Below are positions 1-4,046 of a stretch of 5,928 bases of DNA, in pieces. Numbering within the stretch: position 1 is the stretch's first letter; each line of letters opens with the position of its first letter. Source of the stretch: an uncultured Streptomyces sp. (GTDB lineage: Bacteria; Actinomycetota; Actinomycetes; Streptomycetales; Streptomycetaceae); NCBI GenBank assembly GCA_946480485.1, contig CAMLJW010000338.1, forward strand, positions 1-5,928, written 5' to 3'. Under the pieces are notes generated by a model that searched no databases, had not been told where the DNA came from, and worked only from the letters and a program-made list of their open reading frames with translations. Made by a program: the position numbers and the translations under genes.

Positions 1-1549
1 CCAGGCCCTTGGCCGAGTGCAGGGAGGCGAGGGTGACGCCCTGGACGGTCGGGGGATGCTGGGCACCGGCGCGCTCGTCGAGTTCCGCAACGAGGTCGCC
101 GAGGGTGGCGTCGGGCTTGGCAGCGGCGCAGTCCTGTGCGAGGTGGACCAGGGCGGCAAGGGACTCCCAGCGCGCGCGAACGGCGCCGGATCCGGCGGGA
201 GGTTCGCCGGTCCAGCCCTCGCCCGACAGCACGGCTCGTACCTGCGAGGGAAGGTCGACGGCGTCGTCGAGGAGCGAGTCGTTGCCTCCGAAGCGGGCCG
301 CGCCTCGGAGCGCGATGCACGCCTTTCGTACTTCCGCGCGGTCGAAGAACCGCTCGGCGCCGCGCAGCTGATAGGGCACCCCGGCATCGGCGAGGGCCTG
401 TTCGTAGATCTCCGACTGGGAGTTCGCGCGGAAGAGGATCGCGATTTCACCCGCGGGGACGCCGGAAGCGATGAGGTCACGGATACGGCGGGCTGCGCCT
501 TCTGCCTCGGCAGGCTCGTCGGTGTACTCGGTGTAGAGGGGCTCGGGTCCCGGGGCGCGCTGGGAGATCAGCTCCAGGCGGTGTTCGGCGGCGCGGCCGC
601 GGGCCTGGGCGAGCAGACCGTTGGCAAGGTGGACGACCTGGGGTGAGGAGCGGTAGTCGCGGACCAGCTTGACGACTGTGGCGCCCGGGTGGCGGGTGCG
701 GAAGTCGAGGAGATGGTCCGGGGTGGCACCGGTGAACGAGTAGATCGTCTGGCTGGCGTCGCCGACGACGCAGAGGCTCTCGCGCTCGCCGAGCCACAGC
801 TCCAGGAGGCGCTGCTGGAGGGGGCTGACGTCCTGGTACTCGTCGACCACGAAGTGCTGGTACTGGGCGCGGACTTCTTCGGCGATGTCGTGTCGGTCCT
901 GGAGGATGCCCACGGTCAGCAGCAGGACGTCTTCGAAGTCGATGAAGGTGCGGTCGCGTTTGAGATCCTCGTACGCGGCGTAGAGCTGGGCGATCTCGGC
1001 CGGGTGGCGGGGGGCTTCGCGGCCGGCCTTGGCGGCGGCGGCCACGTAGTCCGCGGGGATGGTCTGGGTGACCTTGGACCATTCGATCTCGGCTGTGACA
1101 TCGCGCAGTTCGCCCCGGTCGAGGCGGATGCGGCAGGTGGCCGCGGCGTCGGCGACGAGCTGTATCTTGCGGTCGACCAGCCGGGGCAGGCTCCCGCCGA
1201 CCGCCTTGGGCCAGAAGTACTGGAGTTGGCGCAGGGCGGCGGAGTGGAAGGTGCGGGCCTGGACTCCAGAGGCGCCGAGCTGGCGGAGGCGGCCGCGCAT
1301 CTCGCCGGCGGCGCGGTTGGTGAAGGTGACGGCCAGCACACTGGAGGGCTGAAGTATCCCCGCGCGCACGCCGTAGGCGATGCGGTGGGTGATCGCCCGG
1401 GTTTTGCCCGTGCCGGCCCCCGCCAGCACGCACACCGGACCGTGCAGGGCAGTGGCGACCTCGCGCTGCTCGGGGTCGAGCCCTTCGAGCACCGCGTCGG
1501 CCGTGTCGGGAACCTGCGGGAAGAGGGTGGAGTGCGTTGCTGCTGTCAC
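1..1549 (-). CDS. uvrD2: ATP-dependent DNA helicase UvrD2, N-terminal part (cut by the left edge)
   Basis: Superfamily 1A 3'-5' DNA helicase of the UvrD/PcrA type, an ATP-driven motor for DNA repair. The 516 visible residues start VTAATHSTLFPQ at a GTG (1549-1547). Seen in order: Q-motif LDPEQREV (24-31), Walker A GAGTGKT (44-50), motif Ia VTFTNRAAGEM (74-84), ARTFHSAAL (98-106), Walker B/motif II VVDEYQDVSP (234-243), motif III GDASQTIYSFTGA (263-275), motif IV region VRDYRSSP (from about 296), and motif V LHSAKGL (510-516), at which the window ends. Catalytic residues are intact. Mycobacterial UvrD2 is about 700 residues with a C-terminal HRDC domain, so motif VI and any HRDC domain should lie beyond the edge. 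UvrD2 rather than UvrD1 is inferred from the neighbours (mrx1, nudC, adnB). The GTG has only a weak G-rich ribosome site; it is chosen because the Q-motif follows at the expected distance. An ATG at 1557 is out of frame and stops after three codons. Confidence 0.92.
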   Translation of the reverse strand, partial: MTAATHSTLFPQVPDTADAVLEGLDPEQREVATALHGPVCVLAGAGTGKTRAITHRIAYGVRAGILQPSSVLAVTFTNRAAGEMRGRLRQLGASGVQARTFHSAALRQLQYFWPKAVGGSLPRLVDRKIQLVADAAATCRIRLDRGELRDVTAEIEWSKVTQTIPADYVAAAAKAGREAPRHPAEIAQLYAAYEDLKRDRTFIDFEDVLLLTVGILQDRHDIAEEVRAQYQHFVVDEYQDVSPLQQRLLELWLGERESLCVVGDASQTIYSFTGATPDHLLDFRTRHPGATVVKLVRDYRSSPQVVHLANGLLAQARGRAAEHRLELISQRAPGPEPLYTEYTDEPAEAEGAARRIRDLIASGVPAGEIAILFRANSQSEIYEQALADAGVPYQLRGAERFFDRAEVRKACIALRGAARFGGNDSLLDDAVDLPSQVRAVLSGEGWTGEPPAGSGAVRARWESLAALVHLAQDCAAAKPDATLGDLVAELDERAGAQHPPTVQGVTLASLHSAKGL

Positions 1550-1588
1550 CCCGCCATGCTGCCAGGTCGGCGGGGACGGATGCGGTGG

Positions 1589-1597
1589 TTGTCCACA
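1589..1597 (+). promoter_or_regulatory. DnaA-box match TTGTCCACA
   Basis: TTGTCCACA (reverse complement TGTGGACAA) exactly matches the DnaA-box form that predominates at Streptomyces oriC. It lies 40 bp upstream of the uvrD2 GTG. It is a single box, so it is not an origin. If DnaA binds, the likely effect is regulation of uvrD2 or DnaA titration. A chance match is possible, and binding is inferred from the sequence only. Confidence 0.45.
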
Positions 1598-1620
1598 GGG
1601 GGAAGCTTGCGGTCGTACTA

Positions 1621-1670
1621 GGGCGTGTTGCGAAAGTAGCGTCGTCCGCCCGAAGCTTCGAAACACGCCC
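1621..1670. repeat. 50-bp imperfect inverted repeat (hairpin or MITE-like)
   Basis: The arms GGGCGTGTTGCGAA (1621-1634) and TTCGAAACACGCCC (1657-1670) are complementary at 13 of 14 positions, with a 22-nt centre. Inside the right half is the perfect palindrome CGAAGCTTCG (1651-1660), so two alternative foldings are possible. No T-tract follows on either strand and no clear target-site duplication is seen. The arms resemble insertion-sequence ends I associate with Streptomyces, which would make this a solo-end pair or small MITE, but that is recollection. Other readings are an operator or a structured leader for uvrD2. Confidence 0.55.
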
Positions 1671-1788
1671 CAATGCGGCAGTACCCGGCACATCGCGGCA
1701 GGCGGCCGGCTCCGCAAGGCGACGCACTCCGCGCCGCCCGGCCCCTCGCCACCCGCTCCCTCGCCGTCCGTTACGGGACCCGAGTGCG

Positions 1789-1814
1789 GGAATGGGCACG
1801 CCGCCGCGTAGGTT
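1789..1814 (+). promoter_or_regulatory. Sigma-R (SigR/SigH-type) promoter for mrx1
   Basis: GGAAT (1789-1793; preceded by G, giving GGGAAT) is followed after exactly 18 bp by GTT (1812-1814). This fits the Streptomyces sigma-R consensus GGAAT-N18-GTT. Sigma-R is the ECF factor released from the redox-sensing anti-sigma RsrA by disulfide stress and drives thiol-homeostasis genes, so placement before a mycothiol-dependent redoxin makes sense. Transcription would begin near 1820, giving a leader of about 40 nt that includes the ribosome site at 1847. The sequence match is direct; the regulation is inferred. Confidence 0.7.
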
Positions 1815-1846
1815 CCACCCACTGCGAACGCGTACCCCCAGGAGCG

Positions 1847-1852
1847 AAGGAG
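1847..1852 (+). promoter_or_regulatory. Ribosome binding site of mrx1
   Basis: AAGGAG lies 10 nt before the ATG at 1863 and a second AGGAG lies slightly upstream (1840-1844). This supports the 1863 start for mycoredoxin. Confidence 0.75.
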
Positions 1853-1862
1853 CACGAGAGAC

Positions 1863-2120
1863 ATGCCGGGCACTGTGACGATGTACAGCACCACGTGGTG
1901 CGGCTACTGCCGTCGGCTGAAGAGTCAGATGGACCGTGAGAGCATCGCGTACAACGAGATCAACATCGAGCAGGACCCGGCGTCCGCGGCGTTCGTGGAG
2001 AAGGCGAACGGCGGCAACCAGACGGTCCCGACGGTACGGGTGGTTCCCACCCGGGGAGGTTCTGAGGTCGTCATGACGAACCCGAGCCTCGCACAGGTGA
2101 AGCAGGCGCTCGGCGTCTGA
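1863..2120 (+). CDS. mrx1: Mycoredoxin (glutaredoxin-like thiol-disulfide oxidoreductase)
   Basis: Complete 85-residue cytosolic protein of the thioredoxin fold. Mycoredoxin-1 reduces mixed disulfides between proteins and mycothiol, the actinobacterial counterpart of glutathione; the reducing power comes from mycothiol and mycothione reductase. The sequence shows the first strand with the active site WCGYC (W12, C13, C16), the TVPTV cis-proline loop (P56) and the C-terminal TNPS motif (72-75). These correspond to the features of M. tuberculosis Mrx1, including CGYC rather than CPYC, and the length matches the family. There is no signal peptide. The gene has its own sigma-R-like promoter and a strong ribosome site, diverges from uvrD2 and converges on nudC. 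A plain glutaredoxin is the alternative; CGYC and the neighbourhood favour mycoredoxin. Confidence 0.92.
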   Translation: MPGTVTMYSTTWCGYCRRLKSQMDRESIAYNEINIEQDPASAAFVEKANGGNQTVPTVRVVPTRGGSEVVMTNPSLAQVKQALGV

Positions 2121-2136
2121 CGCGCATCACGCACCT

Positions 2137-2167
2137 GGCCCCCGCCCGACGACCTCTGGCGAGGGCC
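2137..2167 (+). terminator. Hairpin terminator after mrx1
   Basis: GGCCCCCGCC (2137-2146) pairs with GGCGAGGGCC (2158-2167) at 9 of 10 positions around an 11-nt loop, beginning 16 nt past the mrx1 stop. No U-tract follows, which is common in high-GC actinomycetes. It may also stop transcripts arriving from nudC on the other strand. Confidence 0.6.
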
Positions 2168-2558
2168 TCATCTGATCACCCATAGCGGCGCCGGTCGATC
2201 AGCGAAGCCGCACACCCGGAACAGGCACGGCCACTTCGGCATAGGACGGTGCGGCCTCCGGCCGGTCCCGTACTGAAGTGGGCCGTTCGCCCGCTGCGTC
2301 AGCGGCCACCAGAGCGACGAGCCGCTGCCGCTCGAGCCGGTGACGGAAGGGCTGTTCAAGGACCAGCAACACACGCGGCCGCTGGCCAACGACCCGTTGG
2401 CAGAAACCCGTTCTCCCCCTCGGAACGTCCGAGCGCGCACCTCAATCCGGACGCCGATGCTCACCCCTGCACGCCAGAACGCACCAGGACTGAGTCGGTG
2501 GCAGCAGTTGCCGACCCTTCGCAGCGCAGGTCGAGCTGAAGATCCCGGTCTGAGCTCG
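2168..2558. other. Convergent intergenic region without a convincing gene
   Basis: About 390 bp between the mrx1 hairpin and the nudC stop. Both strands hold open frames, the longest being minus 2464-2168 (98 codons, GTG start, weak ribosome site), but their products are rich in Arg, Ser and Pro, show no recognisable domain, and have a weaker third-position G/C bias than the neighbouring genes. Short perfect hairpins occur at 2291-2305 (CCGCTG/CAGCGG, 3-nt loop) and 2385-2401 (GCCAAC/GTTGGC, 5-nt loop). Neither is followed by a T-tract; either could serve as a terminator for nudC, which has no obvious hairpin directly after its stop. A decayed gene is possible but I cannot name one. Confidence 0.5.
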
Positions 2559-3506
2559 CTAGAGGGCGGTGCCCGGCTTCGGCAAGGGCTTGCCGTACCA
2601 GAGCTCGATCAGGCGGGCCGCAATCGAGATCCCGTACGGGGGCAGTACTTCCCCTGACTCGAAGGCGGCCCGCAGGTCTTCGCGGGAGAACCAGCGGGCC
2701 TCGTGGATCTCTTCGCCGTCGACGTCGATCTCCGCCGAGTCGGCGCGGGCCATGAAGCCCAGCATGAGGCTGGAGGGGAAGGGCCATGGCTGGCTGGCGA
2801 CGTACTCGACCTCACTCACGGTGACGCCCGCCTCTTCGAAGACCTCGCGGCGCACCGACTGTTCGATGGACTCGCCCGGCTCGACAAATCCGGCGAGGGT
2901 GGAGAAGCGGCCCTCGGGCCAGTGCACTTGGCGGCCGAGCAGGATGCGGTCGTCGTCGTCCGTCACTGCCATGATCACCGCCGGGTCGGTGCGCGGGTAG
3001 TGCTCGGCGCCGCAGGCGGGGCAGCGGCGGATGTGGCCGGCCGCTGCGATCACGGTGCGTTCGCCGCAGCGGGAGCAGAAGCGGTGCAGGCGCTGCCAGT
3101 TCTCCAGTGCAACGGCGTGCGCCATGAGGCCCGCGTCGCGGGGCGACAGGAGCAGGCCGGCCTCACGCAGTCCCGCGGCGCGTGCGGACTGGTCCATGCG
3201 GCCCGGGAGCACGTCCTTCTGGAGCGCGAAGTAGCTGACGCCTTCGTGGTCGGTGCCGAGGAAGTAGCGGTGTGCTTCGGTGAGGGGGGCTTCGAAGGAG
3301 GGGGTCATCACGAGTTCGGTCGTGCTGTCCTCCGTCTCGTCGATGAGGACCTGGCCGCCGGAGACCACGAAGACGCGGGTCGTGGGGTGGCTCCACGCCG
3401 CGGCGAGCCAGGCTTCGTCGAGCCGGTGGTGGGCGGCCCTGTCGATGCCGCTCGGGGCGGTGAGCGAGAGGGGACGTTCGACGGTGTGATCGGTCCAGGT
3501 GGTCAC
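2559..3506 (-). CDS. nudC: NADH pyrophosphatase NudC (zinc-ribbon Nudix hydrolase)
   Basis: Complete 315-residue cytosolic enzyme that hydrolyses NADH/NAD+ to NMN(H) and AMP; members of the family also remove NAD caps from RNA. Seen: an N-terminal domain (about 1-125); a zinc ribbon with C144-x2-C147 and C162-x2-C165; YPRTDPAVI at its end; the full Nudix box from G206 to V228 (GFVEPGE...REVFEEAGV, metal-binding glutamates present); and SQPWPFPSS (238-246), the signature separating NudC from other Nudix enzymes. Length fits the family (M. tuberculosis NudC is about 313). The GTG at 3506-3504 is chosen because VTTWTDHTVERPLSLTAPSGI begins like related actinobacterial proteins and GGAAG lies 5 nt upstream. 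The frame stays open upstream to at least 3959, through the tail of a dipeptidase remnant, so an automated call could wrongly extend it by 151 residues. The start overlaps the stop of a remnant frame as GTGA. It is probably cotranscribed from adnB. Confidence 0.93.
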   Translation of the reverse strand: MTTWTDHTVERPLSLTAPSGIDRAAHHRLDEAWLAAAWSHPTTRVFVVSGGQVLIDETEDSTTELVMTPSFEAPLTEAHRYFLGTDHEGVSYFALQKDVLPGRMDQSARAAGLREAGLLLSPRDAGLMAHAVALENWQRLHRFCSRCGERTVIAAAGHIRRCPACGAEHYPRTDPAVIMAVTDDDDRILLGRQVHWPEGRFSTLAGFVEPGESIEQSVRREVFEEAGVTVSEVEYVASQPWPFPSSLMLGFMARADSAEIDVDGEEIHEARWFSREDLRAAFESGEVLPPYGISIAARLIELWYGKPLPKPGTAL

Positions 3507-3602
3507 GGGTGCTTCCAACTCCCCCGGTGGAACGGGTATTTCAGCGGGACGTAGGGCAGGACTCGGCAGCGTTCGGCGGGCTCGTGTGGGAGGGCTCTTT
3601 CC

Positions 3603-4036
3603 GTGTGCGTCGCGCCAGTTGTCCGCGAACTCGCCCCACAGGTAGGCCGCGGTTTCGACGCCCTTGAGAGGGGGGTCGAGTCCGAGCTTCTCGTTGGGGG
3701 CGTGCCGGCCGTCGGACGGGAGGGAGATACCGAGGAAGAGCACGGGTGCCGCGAGGACTGCCTGGAGGTTCGCGGCTGGTCCTGACGCGGGTCGTCGGAG
3801 GGCCACTGGGCGAAGACGGCGGGGGCGCCTGATGTCGCCCAGACCGAGGCGGTCGGGAAGCCGGTCTCCTGGAGCAGCTTGGCCGCGAGCCGGCCGGCAC
3901 TGCGCCGTACGTCCGCCGTGTGGCCGGGCTGGGCCGACACGGACGGGATGCGCAGCCACTCGGCGAGGTCGTCGAGGAAGGCGGCGCGGTGGTTCTCGAT
4001 GGACGTGCGGACAGCGCTGTCCGGAGTCTTGCTCAT
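3603..4036 (-). pseudogene. M20-family dipeptidase/metallopeptidase, internally deleted remnant
   Basis: Two ends of one zinc peptidase survive in different frames. The start (ATG 4036-4034, MSKTPDSAVRTSIENHRAAF onward, about 83 residues to AVFAQWPSDDP) is a typical M20 dipeptidase N-terminus: helical FLDDLAEWLRIPSVS, then the strand before the metal site. Near 3780-3790 homology jumps to another frame and resumes with the C-terminal end (PAANLQAVLAAPVLFLGISL, then HAPNEKLGLDPPLKGVETAAYLW and DNWRDAH near 3603). M20 dipeptidases have about 450 residues; about 140 remain. The HxDVQ metal motif, the bridging aspartate, the catalytic glutamates and the lid domain are missing; only the HAPNE histidine persists. 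The product cannot be active. It begins 10 bp after the adnB stop, with GAGG before the ATG, as expected for the former middle gene of an adnB-dipeptidase-nudC unit. Past the junction the N-terminal frame runs on out of frame to a TGA at 3505-3503, encoding 177 residues. Confidence 0.85.
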
Positions 4037-4046
4037 GGCCTCGAGC

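Larger units (their letters stand above)
1550..1862. promoter_or_regulatory. Divergent intergenic region between uvrD2 and mrx1
   Basis: This 313-bp stretch separates two divergently transcribed genes and holds no convincing gene. It contains a DnaA-box 9-mer (1589-1597), a 50-bp imperfect inverted repeat (1621-1670), a sigma-R-like promoter for mrx1 (1789-1814) and the mrx1 ribosome site (1847-1852). The part from about 1585 to 1670 is less GC-rich than its surroundings and contains AAGCTT twice (1603-1608 and 1653-1658). The uvrD2 promoter must lie here, since nothing lies upstream on the same strand, but I cannot assign its -35 and -10 with confidence. Confidence 0.75.

Noticed and set aside
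689..1621. 310-codon frame on the plus strand, antisense to uvrD2
   Set aside because: It is Gly/Val/Ala/Glu-rich, mirrors the coding frame opposite, and has no recognisable motif.
1621..1670. Inverted repeat read as a LexA/SOS box or a rho-independent terminator
   Set aside because: It lacks the actinobacterial SOS pattern CGAAC-N4-GTTCG, no T-tract follows on either strand, and it lies between divergent genes where no terminator is needed.
477..1799. Long open frame on the minus strand (440 codons) overlapping uvrD2
   Set aside because: It is in a different frame from uvrD2, has an Arg/Pro-rich composition and no domain, and uvrD2 reads with all helicase motifs through the same DNA. It is a high-GC shadow.
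2168..2464. 98-codon minus-strand frame in the convergent spacer
   Set aside because: Its start signal is weak, its composition unusual and no domain is recognisable. Not called as a gene, though not excluded.
2703..3554. 283-codon plus-strand frame antisense to nudC
   Set aside because: It is a shadow of nudC, whose zinc ribbon and Nudix box on the minus strand are unmistakable.
2559..3959. NudC read as a 466-residue protein starting at 3959
   Set aside because: The extra 151 residues are first an out-of-frame translation and then the tail of an M20 dipeptidase. The GTG at 3506 gives the usual family length and N-terminus.
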